Positions 43,301 through 51,384 of a stretch of 64,000 nucleotides of DNA are shown piece after piece. This stretch comes from Pseudomonadota bacterium (GTDB taxonomy: Bacteria > Pseudomonadota > Alphaproteobacteria > Sphingomonadales > Sphingomonadaceae). Positions within the stretch are counted from its first letter, which is position 1, and each line of letters starts with the position of its first letter. Below the pieces are notes generated by a model. The model searched no databases and was not told the DNA's origin. It saw only the letters and a list, made by a program, of their open reading frames with translations. The stretch lies in contig JAEZZI010000003.1 in the NCBI GenBank assembly GCA_023418595.1, forward strand, positions 1-64,000, read 5' to 3'. The position numbers and the translations under genes were made by a program.

Positions 43301-43796
43301 CCAGCGACTCGCGCGCCATGACGCTTTCCTCGCGCGCTTCCAATGGACGGAAGCCGGGGACCAGCCCCGCCTCGATCGGAAAGGCCGACAACAGCGTCTG
43401 GCAGAAACCGTGGATCGTCTGGATGCGGATGCCGCCGCCCGGCGCATCCAGCACTCGTGCGAACAGGGTCCGCGCCCGCGCGATCAGCTTTGCGTCCGGT
43501 TCCTCGCCCAGCGCGATCAGGTCCAGCTTCAGGTCGGGCTCGCCCATCCGCACCCAGCGCGCCAGCCGGTCGTTGATGCGGTCGGCCATTTCCGCAGCCC
43601 CTGCCTTGGTGAAGGTCAGGCACAGGATCGCGCCCGGATCCACACCGCGCAGCAACAGGCGATAGACCCGCGCCGACAGCACCTGGGTTTTGCCGGTCCC
43701 CGCAGATGCTGCGAGCCAGACGTGCAGGCTCGGATCGCTGGCTGCGGCCTGGTTGCCGATCAGCGTCGGGAGGGGTTTCGGCTCACTCACGGCCAT
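40353..43796 (-). CDS. addA: double-strand break repair helicase-nuclease subunit AddA
   Basis: 1147-residue UvrD-like helicase fused to a C-terminal nuclease. Walker A is ASAGTGKTQVLSARVYRLLLRG near residue 35, motif II is DHVLIDEAQDTNWDQW, motif III GDYKQAIFGFQGTDP, and motif VI lies around RLFYVAATRAEEELIVTGAL. The C-terminal PD-(D/E)xK nuclease has VRVVDFKTSRRAP. With AddB it processes DNA ends for RecA loading. The ATG at 43796 overlaps the end of addB by 14 bases, so the two are coupled. Size and motif order are those of alphaproteobacterial AddA. Confidence 0.95.
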   Translation of the reverse strand: MAVSEPKPLPTLIGNQAAASDPSLHVWLAASAGTGKTQVLSARVYRLLLRGVDPGAILCLTFTKAGAAEMADRINDRLARWVRMGEPDLKLDLIALGEEPDAKLIARARTLFARVLDAPGGGIRIQTIHGFCQTLLSAFPIEAGLVPGFRPLEAREESVMARESLAELLTDEAAIGRSTHADAIGALSLRLGEGAAEAFMLACARAPDAMAGLPSGIQPFLRRALDLPSGDVEAALEAACSDDAFDVASLRRIVDANRAWGTETGSDHAEIGEYWLEAPPAERARRIDDLRSIAHTAKGEPRKYSPKLSAADADYVELAIELGEACAKLASVRARAAFADLLASSLDAGRAYADAYGRAKRRAGAVDFGDLIREAVKLLRQPGIGEWVRFKLDQVTDHVLIDEAQDTNWDQWTIISAMAEEYFAGEGTAGARHRTLFTVGDYKQAIFGFQGTDPFFYALAHRKYETLDAGLAGAGADADPARLSTLSLTHSFRSTRPILEFVDAAIAAMPEGGMGSHSDAEPHASEVKGPGRVTLWSPTLAVSEDAEEEGWIDDAVRAHAKRIARHIARLIRSGATLGAKGRALTPGDIMVLVKRRGELASLIVARLYAEGVPVAGVDRLRLNAPLAVQDLLAAIRFALQPEDDLSLASLLVSPLIGWSQDELMLAAPRERGSLWRHLRATQPPEKLRPLLDILARADFETPYRFLEAILSGDLDGRRRLVARLGEEARDPIEELLSAALNFEQVATPSLQRFLDWFDRGDVEIKRDPSQGADAVRVMTAHGAKGLQAPLVILADAAADPDNVERAHLAWQPEGHDGPAFPIFRPRGAEKSDALEGLVADAERRELEEHWRLFYVAATRAEEELIVTGALSPGTKGEVPERSWYAVSAAAFDALGIAAGEEGGERRFEGVAPQPPVATRGKAVAAPVEAVPLPVWLRAPAPQEARPPRPLAPSSIGTDDAADPPPGPAMRAAAERGRILHRLFERLPAVAPADRRGAALRWLERACRIDDAGAREALADDALGVIDDPRLADLFGPEALAEAPIAAVVDGAVVAGTVDRLLVTENSVRVVDFKTSRRAPAGIDAVPDAHIRQMAAYVAALAVVFPGRAIEAALVYTAGPVAIEVPAELIGRYKPGYGVAEQSFADGA

Positions 43797-46725
43797 ACCA
43801 TTCGTCGCGGCGCATCAACTGGTCGTAATCGGCCCAGGGCGCATATTCGGGGTTGAGCTTGGCCTTGAACGGCTCGCTGCCGGTCAGCCACAGCGCCGCT
43901 GCGCCCTCGAAATGCTGCGCGGCGGTGGGAACGAACTCGGACGGCAGCATCTTGTCGCGCTTGCCTTCGGGATCGACGGGCGACGCAATGCGCCCGAACT
44001 TGCCCTGATATTTGGCGAGCGACCAATATTCGAACACGCTGGCCCTGCCCGACACCCCGTCAAACCCGCCACGTTCCGCGATCAGCCCGAGCAAGCCGAG
44101 TTGCAGCGTGAAGCCCGCGCGCGCCGCCTTTGGCGATGGCGGCTGACCGGTCTTGTAATCGACGATCCCCAGGCTGCCGTCGGGCATCCGGTCGATCCGG
44201 TCATATTTGCCGCGCAACTCCACCCCGGCAATGTCGATCCGCCCCGTGCGCTCGACGTCGATCACCGCGCGGCCGCGCTGTTGCTGCGCGGCGATCTCGA
44301 TCGCGATCCAGTCGATCGCCTCGATCAGCCGCGGCCCCCATAGCGCGCGTAGCATCGGATGGGTGCGTTCGTCGCGCAGCATCGCCTCTGCACGCGGGCG
44401 AAGTTTGTCGGGATCGCACCCATCCTCGCGCGCCCAATGTTCCAGCACATCGTGCACCGCCGTCCCGCGCCACGCGGCGCTGGCGTCGGCATCGACCGGA
44501 TCGATCGACATCAGCCCCAGATAGCGTCGCGCGTAAAAGGCATAGGGATCGGCCTTCAGCCGGTCGACTTCGGTTACCGAAATCCGGCGCGGACGCAGCG
44601 CCGCCGGCGGCGACGGTTCGGGGCGTCTGGCGGGCGCGTATTCGGAGGGTCGGTCGATCGCCTCGGCCAGCCGCGCGACCTCCGCTGCCCGCTCCAGCCC
44701 GCCCGACAGCGCGGTCAGCCGCAACAGAAAACGCGAGGCGATGGTCGGCGCGGTCGCATCGCGGTGCGCGCGGGTCAGCATCACCTCTCGCGCGCCCATC
44801 GCGCCCGCGAAATCATGCGCCGACAGGCCGATGCGCCGCTCCAGCCCCGGCAGACCCAGTTCGGCCCGGATGCGCGGCGCCAGCCACGGATCGGGCGCGG
44901 GCAGCGGCGGCCATATGCCTTCGTTGAGGCCGCCCAGGATCATCCGGTCGGCGGTCTGCAACCGCGCTTCGAGCAGACCGTAAATGGCCAGCCGCGGATG
45001 CCCGCCCTGGGGCGGGCGCACCGCGACCTCGTCCATCAGCGTGCGCAGTATCGCGGGCAGGCTCGCCGGGTCGACCGATGCCGGGCCGTGTGCGCCTTCG
45101 CTTTCCAGCGCGTCGATCAGGTCCGCCGCCGCGCGTCCCTCAGGCCGCGCCCAGGCCGCATCGCCCGCCAGCGCGTCCGCCGCCTCGCGCAGCATCGCGA
45201 CCAGCGCGGGGAGAGGCTGCGCGCCGCGCGACACCGCAGCCTCGACCGGCTCCAGCAACGCACGTGCGGTCGGCCACCAGGCAGCCGCACGCGGAAATTC
45301 GCTCAGGTGCCGATCGACCCCGAACAGCCCCGCTGCCGGGCGCGGGCCGCGCAGCGCCTTGTCGAGCAGGCGCACACCGTCGAGCCAGTCGGCGCGGCGA
45401 TCCCCCGCCATCACCAGCGGATGTTTGAGCAGGTTGAGCAATGCCACCGGCGCGAAATCCTGCGCCGCCGCCTCGGCAATGCCCAGCAGCAGCGTCCCCG
45501 GCGGCAGCAGCGACAGCGGCTGGCCGGCGCTGTCGTCCACATCGATGCCCCAGCGCCGGCAAAGCGCCGCCACGCGCCGCGCAAGCATCCGGTCGGGGGT
45601 AACAAGCGCCGCGGTCCGCCCCGGCGTCTCCAGCGTCTCGCGCAATGCGATCGCGATCGCCTGCGCTTCTCCAGCCGGGGTTGGCGCTTCGATCAGCGAC
45701 ACATCGGGAAGACGGCGCTGCGCCGCTGGCAGATCGGTCCAGTCATGGGTGAATTCGGCCGGGGCCAGCGCGTGCGCGACCGCGCGCCCGCGCTGCGGCG
45801 GCGCGTCATGTTCGCTGCCGTCGCGCCAGCGCATCACCTCTCCGCGCGCAACGCCCATCCGGTCGAGCAACAGCTTCAGATGATATTGCCCATGTGTCTC
45901 GATCGGTCGCCGCCGCGCACCCGTGATGAGGTCCGGTTCGTGCGGCCCCAGCGCGTCCCACTGATCGTCGGGCATGTCGGTCGAAAGGCCCGGCAGCACC
46001 ACCATGCCCTGCGACAGTTCCGAAATGCTGCGCAGCATCCGCGCGACCGCAGGCGACGCGGTGGCGATACCGGCGGCGCAGACAAAGCCCGAAGGCGGCG
46101 TCTCGCGCCAGCGCTTGGCAACCTTGTCAAGCAGCAGCGACCGCCGTGTCGCCAGATCGATCCGGCCCAACCGTTCGAGTTCGCGCGGCCAGGCGTCGAG
46201 AACGATGCCGAACAATTCGAGCGCCCGCTGCCAATGTTCGGACAGCTCGGGGGCCAGTTCGATCTCGCGCAGCCTGGTGGGCGGCACTTCCTCCGCCAGC
46301 AACTGGTCCAGCGTGCGCGACAGGTCGCCCGCCAGCCGCACCGCTTCGCCGGCGTCGACCGGCTGACCGCTGCGCGCGCGCGCTTCGCTCACCAGCCGCG
46401 CAAGGATCATCCGGCGCTGCAACGGATCGATCGCGGGCGGAACCGGGTCGCTATCGTCGGCGCTGTCGAGCATCGCGCCGACGCTCTCGTCGAGTTCGGG
46501 GTCGCCGATCGCAACCAGTCGCGGCAGCAACAGCCCGCCCTGGCTCGCGCGCACGAACGAGTCCCGCACGCTCAGCTTGGCGCGGTTGTTTGTGACCAGG
46601 ATCGTGCCCCGCGCCAGCGCCATCGGATCGCTGCCGACGCGGCGGATCAACCCGTTCGCCAGCGCGTCGCCGAACGCCCGGTGGCTCGGGATGGTATAAA
46701 GCGACGGTTTCCCGCGCTCACCCAT
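43783..46725 (-). CDS. addB: double-strand break repair nuclease subunit AddB
   Basis: 980-residue partner of AddA. The N-terminal half is a degenerate helicase with LARGTILVTNNRAKLSV and MILARLVSEARARSG, and the C-terminal nuclease has LGIVDYKTGQPPSPKAARAG, with the catalytic Asp and Lys. In this class both subunits cut DNA and AddB helps recognise the recombination hot spot, though the recognition sequence cannot be inferred. The ATG at 46725 was chosen because it starts right after, and overlaps by 8 bases, the murU stop. An earlier in-frame start would overlap murU far more. Confidence 0.93.
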   Translation of the reverse strand: MGERGKPSLYTIPSHRAFGDALANGLIRRVGSDPMALARGTILVTNNRAKLSVRDSFVRASQGGLLLPRLVAIGDPELDESVGAMLDSADDSDPVPPAIDPLQRRMILARLVSEARARSGQPVDAGEAVRLAGDLSRTLDQLLAEEVPPTRLREIELAPELSEHWQRALELFGIVLDAWPRELERLGRIDLATRRSLLLDKVAKRWRETPPSGFVCAAGIATASPAVARMLRSISELSQGMVVLPGLSTDMPDDQWDALGPHEPDLITGARRRPIETHGQYHLKLLLDRMGVARGEVMRWRDGSEHDAPPQRGRAVAHALAPAEFTHDWTDLPAAQRRLPDVSLIEAPTPAGEAQAIAIALRETLETPGRTAALVTPDRMLARRVAALCRRWGIDVDDSAGQPLSLLPPGTLLLGIAEAAAQDFAPVALLNLLKHPLVMAGDRRADWLDGVRLLDKALRGPRPAAGLFGVDRHLSEFPRAAAWWPTARALLEPVEAAVSRGAQPLPALVAMLREAADALAGDAAWARPEGRAAADLIDALESEGAHGPASVDPASLPAILRTLMDEVAVRPPQGGHPRLAIYGLLEARLQTADRMILGGLNEGIWPPLPAPDPWLAPRIRAELGLPGLERRIGLSAHDFAGAMGAREVMLTRAHRDATAPTIASRFLLRLTALSGGLERAAEVARLAEAIDRPSEYAPARRPEPSPPAALRPRRISVTEVDRLKADPYAFYARRYLGLMSIDPVDADASAAWRGTAVHDVLEHWAREDGCDPDKLRPRAEAMLRDERTHPMLRALWGPRLIEAIDWIAIEIAAQQQRGRAVIDVERTGRIDIAGVELRGKYDRIDRMPDGSLGIVDYKTGQPPSPKAARAGFTLQLGLLGLIAERGGFDGVSGRASVFEYWSLAKYQGKFGRIASPVDPEGKRDKMLPSEFVPTAAQHFEGAAALWLTGSEPFKAKLNPEYAPWADYDQLMRRDEWYGRE

Positions 46726-47467
46726 CGGCGAGCATCGCTTCGGTCGCGGCGATGGCAGGCGGCGATCCGACATCGAACCACAGTCCCGAATGGACGACGC
46801 CGAACATCCGCCCCGCTTCGATCGCGCGTTGCCAGAACAAGTTGGTCGAAAACGGCCCTTCCGGCCAGTCGGCGATCACTCGCGGCGACAGGATCTGAAC
46901 CCCGGTGAACACGAACGGCGCGAGCCGTCCCGGCGCGCGGCGTTTGGTAATCCGGCCATGCGGGTCGAGATGGAAATCGCCCTGCCCACCATGACAATGC
47001 GCGCGCGCCAGCGGCACCAGCAGCAGCAGCGCGTCCATCGCGTCATCGTCCCAATGCTGCGCGAGCTGGACGATCGCGTCGATCGGGCCGTCGACCCACA
47101 GATTGTCGCTGTTGACGCACAGGAACGGCGCAGCGCCGATCATTTCGCGCGCCTGAACCAGCCCGCCGCCGGTTTCCATCAACTGCGCGCGCTCGTCGGA
47201 TATGGCGACGTCGATATCCTTCACCCGCGCGCGCAGATGCGCTTCCATCGCGTCGGCCAGATAATGGACGTTGACGATGGCGCGGCGGACGCCCGCCGAC
47301 CGCAGCCGGTCGAACACATGGTCGATCAGCGGCTTTCCCGCGACCTCGACCAACGGCTTGGGTCGCGTCGCGGTCAGTGGGCGCATCCGCTTGCCCAGCC
47401 CTGCCGCCATCACCATCGCGGTTTCGGGCACGGCGACGTTAGGATTGGGGCGCAGTCTGCGGATCAT
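46718..47467 (-). CDS. murU: MurU-like N-acetylmuramate-1-phosphate uridylyltransferase
   Basis: 249-residue sugar-1-phosphate nucleotidyltransferase. The signature AMVMAAGLGKRMRPLTATRPKPLVEVAGKPLIDHVFDRL holds the nucleotide-binding loop and Lys, and CVNSDNLWVDGP carries the metal-binding Asp. Alone it could be a mannose-1-phosphate or glucose-1-phosphate enzyme, but its 4-base overlap with an AmgK-type kinase gene strongly suggests the AmgK-MurU peptidoglycan-recycling route, in which MurNAc is phosphorylated and turned into UDP-MurNAc. The ATG at 47467 was chosen for that coupling. Loss of this route raises fosfomycin sensitivity in pseudomonads. Confidence 0.85.
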   Translation of the reverse strand: MIRRLRPNPNVAVPETAMVMAAGLGKRMRPLTATRPKPLVEVAGKPLIDHVFDRLRSAGVRRAIVNVHYLADAMEAHLRARVKDIDVAISDERAQLMETGGGLVQAREMIGAAPFLCVNSDNLWVDGPIDAIVQLAQHWDDDAMDALLLLVPLARAHCHGGQGDFHLDPHGRITKRRAPGRLAPFVFTGVQILSPRVIADWPEGPFSTNLFWQRAIEAGRMFGVVHSGLWFDVGSPPAIAATEAMLADG

Positions 47468-48444
47468 CGGCCCGCGATCGCGATCGGATCGCCGCGCATG
47501 TCGGCGGGGATATTGGCGTCGAACCACGCCTTTACCGGCTTTAGCGCCGGGTGCGTCAGGTCACGCTCCAGATACCCCCAGACGCGCGGGCACAGCGTCG
47601 GATAACGCGGCTTGCCGTCGCGTTTCCACAGCCGGGTGAAGATGCCGACGATCTTGGCGTTCCGCTGTGCGCCGAGCACATGATAGGCGGCGTCGAACGC
47701 ATCGCCCTCGCCAGTCGCGTTCTTGTAGCGCGCCAGCATCTCCGCCTCGACGCTGGCGGGCACGTCGCGCCGCGCATCCTGAAGCAGCGAGACGAGATCA
47801 TAGGCCGGATGCCCGGCCAGCGCGTCCTGGAAATCGAGCAGGCCCAGCGCACCTTCATCAAGGAGCATGATGTTTTCGGCGTGATAATCGCGCAGCACCG
47901 TCACGTCGCGAACCGAATCGACGCCGTCCAGCACTGCGTCCCATGCCGCCGCATAACCCGCGACATCGACGTCCAACCCGATCGCAGGACAATACCACTC
48001 GGTCAGCAGCCCGGCTTCGCGCTGGCACGTTGCGCGGTCATAGGGATCGACATCCGCCGCAGGATGCGCGCGCAGGGCGACGAGCAGGTCGATCGCCTGC
48101 GCATAGAGCGCATCTTCGCGCGCGGGTTCGGCGTCCACCGTCTCGCGCATCCGCACATCGCCGAAATCCTCCAGCAGGACCAGGCCGTGCGACAGGTCCT
48201 CGGCATGGATGGTCGGCGCGCGAAAGCCGCGTTCGCCCAGCCAGCGCGCGACTTCGATAAAGGGTCGCGGGTCTTCGTGCGGCGGCGGCGCATCCATCAG
48301 GATCGCGTGGCGATCGCCCTGCTTCACGCGGAAATAGCGACGGAATGACGCATCGCCCGCGACCGGTTCGATCACCGCATCGCACCAGCCGTTATTGTCG
48401 AGGAAATCGCGCGCCGCAACCGGCGGAATCATGTCGGAGGCCAT
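47464..48444 (-). CDS. amgK: AmgK-like N-acetylmuramate/N-acetylglucosamine anomeric kinase
   Basis: 326-residue kinase of the aminoglycoside-phosphotransferase fold. GDASFRRYFRV is the AmgK signature near the N-terminus; VTVLRDYHAENIMLLDEGALGLLDFQDALAGHPAYDLVSLLQDARRDV holds the catalytic loop (Asp in RDYHAEN) and metal-binding DFQD. It phosphorylates MurNAc or GlcNAc at C1 for wall recycling. I chose the ATG at 48444, which has GGAGG just upstream and gives a 16-base overlap with tsaE. The downstream murU start overlaps its stop. A general choline or aminoglycoside kinase is a less likely reading, given the partner. Confidence 0.87.
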   Translation of the reverse strand: MASDMIPPVAARDFLDNNGWCDAVIEPVAGDASFRRYFRVKQGDRHAILMDAPPPHEDPRPFIEVARWLGERGFRAPTIHAEDLSHGLVLLEDFGDVRMRETVDAEPAREDALYAQAIDLLVALRAHPAADVDPYDRATCQREAGLLTEWYCPAIGLDVDVAGYAAAWDAVLDGVDSVRDVTVLRDYHAENIMLLDEGALGLLDFQDALAGHPAYDLVSLLQDARRDVPASVEAEMLARYKNATGEGDAFDAAYHVLGAQRNAKIVGIFTRLWKRDGKPRYPTLCPRVWGYLERDLTHPALKPVKAWFDANIPADMRGDPIAIAGR

Positions 48445-48887
48445 CGGCCCCTCCATGACGCGGGCACCTGCGCTGTCAAGGCGCGGCGACCATCGCCTGT
48501 CACCGCCAGCGACAGAATGAGCGCATCGGGCCACCGGTCGACGCCGCCCAGTTCGGGCCATTCGACAACCAGCAACGAATCCTCGCGCGCTTCGTCCAAC
48601 GCGAACTGCGCAAGCTCGGAAGGGTCCTCAATCCGGTAGAGATCGACGTGCAGCACCGGAAACGCGACCTCGGGTGGGTCGTAAGGCTGGACGATCGCGA
48701 ACGAGGGTGACGGCGCTTCGTCGGCCAGCCCCAGCGCTGCCAGCAACCCGCGCGCGATGCTGGTCTTTCCCGCGCCCAAGGGGCCGGTCAACGCGATCAG
48801 GTCGCCGGGTGCGGCGACCGCAGCCAGCTTTGCGCCGAACGCCAGTGACGCCTCCGGTCCGTCGAGCGATATGGGTTCGCCGCTCAT
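48429..48887 (-). CDS. tsaE: tRNA threonylcarbamoyladenosine biosynthesis ATPase TsaE
   Basis: 152-residue P-loop protein needed to make the t6A base next to the anticodon in ANN-decoding tRNAs, with TsaB and TsaD. Walker A is GPLGAGKTS (residues 35-43) and the family segments PSPSFAIVQPY, LHVDLYRIEDPSELAQFALDEA and LLVVEWPELG (Walker B-like and C-terminal Trp-Pro-Glu) are intact. It overlaps the end of the DivL-like gene by 4 bases (ATGA), which is the order seen in Caulobacter-type genomes. Confidence 0.95.
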   Translation of the reverse strand: MSGEPISLDGPEASLAFGAKLAAVAAPGDLIALTGPLGAGKTSIARGLLAALGLADEAPSPSFAIVQPYDPPEVAFPVLHVDLYRIEDPSELAQFALDEAREDSLLVVEWPELGGVDRWPDALILSLAVTGDGRRALTAQVPASWRGRWPPT

Positions 48888-51232
48888 CCGCGCGGCAGGA
48901 TGATCGTGACCATCGTTCCCTGTCCCGGCTCCGACACCATGTCGATGTTTCCGCCATGCGCAACGACGAACCGCTTGGCGAGCGGCATGCCCAGCCCCAG
49001 CGGCCGTTCGTCGTCGCGCGAGATGTCATGCCGCGCGAACCGATCGAACGCGCGCTCGATTTCCGCCTTCGACATGCCGGGGCCATTGTCGGAAACGACG
49101 ATCCGCGCCGACCGCTCGTCGCCGTCGATGTGCAGCAACACGCGCCCGCCGGACGGGGTGTGGCCGATCGCATGGCTCAGCACATGCTCGATCACCTGAC
49201 GCAATCGCCGCTGTTCGCCCGCGACCGATCCGGCGCTCGGTGCGACCTCCACCGCGAAATCAATCTGCTTCGCCCTGATCCGGTCGGCGTGCGATTCGGC
49301 GGCGGCATGGGCCAGCGATTCCAGATCGACAGGCTTGCGCGCCGGTTCGAAATCCTCGTTCTGCGTCAGGTCGAGCACGTCATCGACCAGCACCGACAGC
49401 CGCGCGACCGAATTGAGGATCGCTTCGACATAATCGCGTCCGCCCTCTGTCAAGGGACCGGCATAGCCGCCGTGCAGCATTTCGGCGAAGCCCTGGATCG
49501 AGGTCAGCGGCGTGCGCAATTCGTAGCTCATGCTGGCGACGAAACCGGTCTTGACCCGGTCGGCCACCTCCAGCGCCTCGTTGCGGTCGCGCAGTGCGCG
49601 CTCAATCCGGCGGCTGTCGGTAACGTCGAGCATCGTGAACAGCGCATTGCCGTCGGGCAGCGGTACGGCGGCGAAATCGAAATGGCGGCCGTCGGCGAAT
49701 TGCACCCGTCCGCCGCGCTGCATCCGCTCGGCGGTCGCAAACCGCACCAGTTCGCCGATTACCGACGCGCGTGTGGGGTCGGCCAGGCGCGGCGCGGCCT
49801 TTTTCGCCAGACTGTCGACGCGCGGATGGCTGGCGAGAAACTCCTCCTCGAACCCCCAGATCGCGCGGAACTTGTTGTTCCACAGCTGCAACCGACCATC
49901 GGCCGCGAATACCCCGATCGCCTCCGACAGATTGTCGAACGTCGCGGTGCGGGTGCGCAGCAGCGTGTCGCGCGCCGACGCCAATTGCACCTGTTCGGTC
50001 CGATCCTCGAAGATCAGCAGCAACCCGCCTTCGGGCAACGGCTGGGCAACGACGCGCAGATGGATGCCGCCGGGCAAATTCCACGCTTCCTCGGTCGCGC
50101 TTTCGGCCGCCGTGAACCATTCGCGCCGCTCCGCCTTCCAGCCGGGAAAGTCGCGCACTTCGGGCACGCGCTTGGCCTCCCGCATGCGTTCCAGCACGCG
50201 GTCGAATTCGGGGCGGTCGGACAGCCATTCGGTGCGCATCGCGAACATGCGGCGGAACGGCTGGTTGCAGAATGTCAGCGTGCGTTCGGGGCTGAACTGC
50301 GCGACGCCTGCCGACAACAGATCGAGCATCGACCGCTGCGCCATCGCGAAGCGCTTTATGCCTGCGCGCGCCTGTTCTAATTCGTCGATATCGACCGCGA
50401 ACCCGGCAGTGCCACCGCTCGGCAAGGGCACGTCATGGACGCGCAGCATCCGCCGCTCGCCGCCGATCGTAGCGGGCAGATGACTGACCAGCGGCTTGCC
50501 GGTCTCGCGCGCGCTGGCGGGCTGGGCCAGCGGGCCACCGGTGCCCTGTCCCTCGATCAGTTCGACCTGGCGGCGCACGACATCGCTGGCGCTTTCGGCT
50601 TCGACCGCATTGACATAGGCAGAATTGACCATCGCCAGATTGAGATCGCGGTCGCGATACCACATCGGCAGCGGCGCCACCTCGATCAGCCCGGCGAGCG
50701 CGTCAAATGCCGCGTGCAGTTCGCGCAATTCGCCGTCCAGTCGGATGACTTCTCCCTGCACCTCGGTCGCGTCAAAGAACCAGACGAGCACCCCGCCCGG
50801 TGCGTTGAGCGCCACGGGCGCACGGTCGCCGACCGCCAATAATGCCCGCCGCGCGCCCTGAACCCGGATTTGCCGCCGAAACGGCCGGGCCGCACGCTGC
50901 GCCGCGATGATATCAGCATCCAGAGCGGCGGCGTCGTCAGGCTCGATCCCGCCATCCGCGTGCGACAGATCGCTCAAGGCTTCCGGCGGAAACGCCAAAC
51001 CAAGCCAGCCGACAACGGCTGAACCGAGTTCGACTCGCCCATCGGCCCGCACCAGCATGGGCCTTGCAGGCGACGCATCGATCTTTGCACTGAGCTGGAG
51101 CGCCGCATCCCGCACCCCCGCCGCATCCCGCCGCGCCCGCAGGCCGGTCGCGAGCGCAAGCGTGCCGCCAACGACGAACAGCGCAATGGCGACACCCGCG
51201 AGAAGGGCCATGCTCACGGACATGGCGATCAT
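48884..51232 (-). CDS. divL: DivL-type PAS sensor kinase homologue with Tyr in place of the phospho-acceptor His
   Basis: 782-residue membrane-anchored protein. An N-terminal transmembrane segment (about residues 4-30) is followed by PAS-type domains and a histidine-kinase core. In the H box, SYELRTPLT replaces the usual SHELRTPL, so the residue that would be phosphorylated is Tyr570 (codon TAC at 49523-49525). The N box reads EHVLSHAIGHT, with both Asn positions replaced by His, while DNGPGMS and LGLGMPLAKRFVVAHGG are near normal. This is the pattern of Caulobacter DivL, in which Tyr550 replaces His and which controls CckA through DivK without acting as a kinase. Location upstream of tsaE supports the identity. 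Reading the ATG at 51232 uses a GGGA site. Confidence 0.87.
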   Translation of the reverse strand: MIAMSVSMALLAGVAIALFVVGGTLALATGLRARRDAAGVRDAALQLSAKIDASPARPMLVRADGRVELGSAVVGWLGLAFPPEALSDLSHADGGIEPDDAAALDADIIAAQRAARPFRRQIRVQGARRALLAVGDRAPVALNAPGGVLVWFFDATEVQGEVIRLDGELRELHAAFDALAGLIEVAPLPMWYRDRDLNLAMVNSAYVNAVEAESASDVVRRQVELIEGQGTGGPLAQPASARETGKPLVSHLPATIGGERRMLRVHDVPLPSGGTAGFAVDIDELEQARAGIKRFAMAQRSMLDLLSAGVAQFSPERTLTFCNQPFRRMFAMRTEWLSDRPEFDRVLERMREAKRVPEVRDFPGWKAERREWFTAAESATEEAWNLPGGIHLRVVAQPLPEGGLLLIFEDRTEQVQLASARDTLLRTRTATFDNLSEAIGVFAADGRLQLWNNKFRAIWGFEEEFLASHPRVDSLAKKAAPRLADPTRASVIGELVRFATAERMQRGGRVQFADGRHFDFAAVPLPDGNALFTMLDVTDSRRIERALRDRNEALEVADRVKTGFVASMSYELRTPLTSIQGFAEMLHGGYAGPLTEGGRDYVEAILNSVARLSVLVDDVLDLTQNEDFEPARKPVDLESLAHAAAESHADRIRAKQIDFAVEVAPSAGSVAGEQRRLRQVIEHVLSHAIGHTPSGGRVLLHIDGDERSARIVVSDNGPGMSKAEIERAFDRFARHDISRDDERPLGLGMPLAKRFVVAHGGNIDMVSEPGQGTMVTIILPRG

Positions 51233-51325
51233 CGCCGTCCCTTTTCGATCCGGTCAGGCACCCGCCCTGGTTGCAGCATTGCTTCGCTCTAGGCGAAACT
51301 TGCCGGTCGCGGAATGGCATGAACC

Positions 51326-51361
51326 AAAAAAAGCGGACGAGGAGCAATGCTCCCCGCCCGC
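51326..51361 (-). terminator. rho-independent terminator after the TonB-receptor gene
   Basis: On the minus strand a 13-base stem with GU pairs (GCGGGCGGGGAGC and GCTCCTCGTCCGC, loop ATT) is followed by seven T. It lies 23 bases past the receptor stop and before the divL start, so divL needs its own promoter. Confidence 0.9.
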
Positions 51362-51384
51362 AAATCCCACCTCAGCAAATCCCG

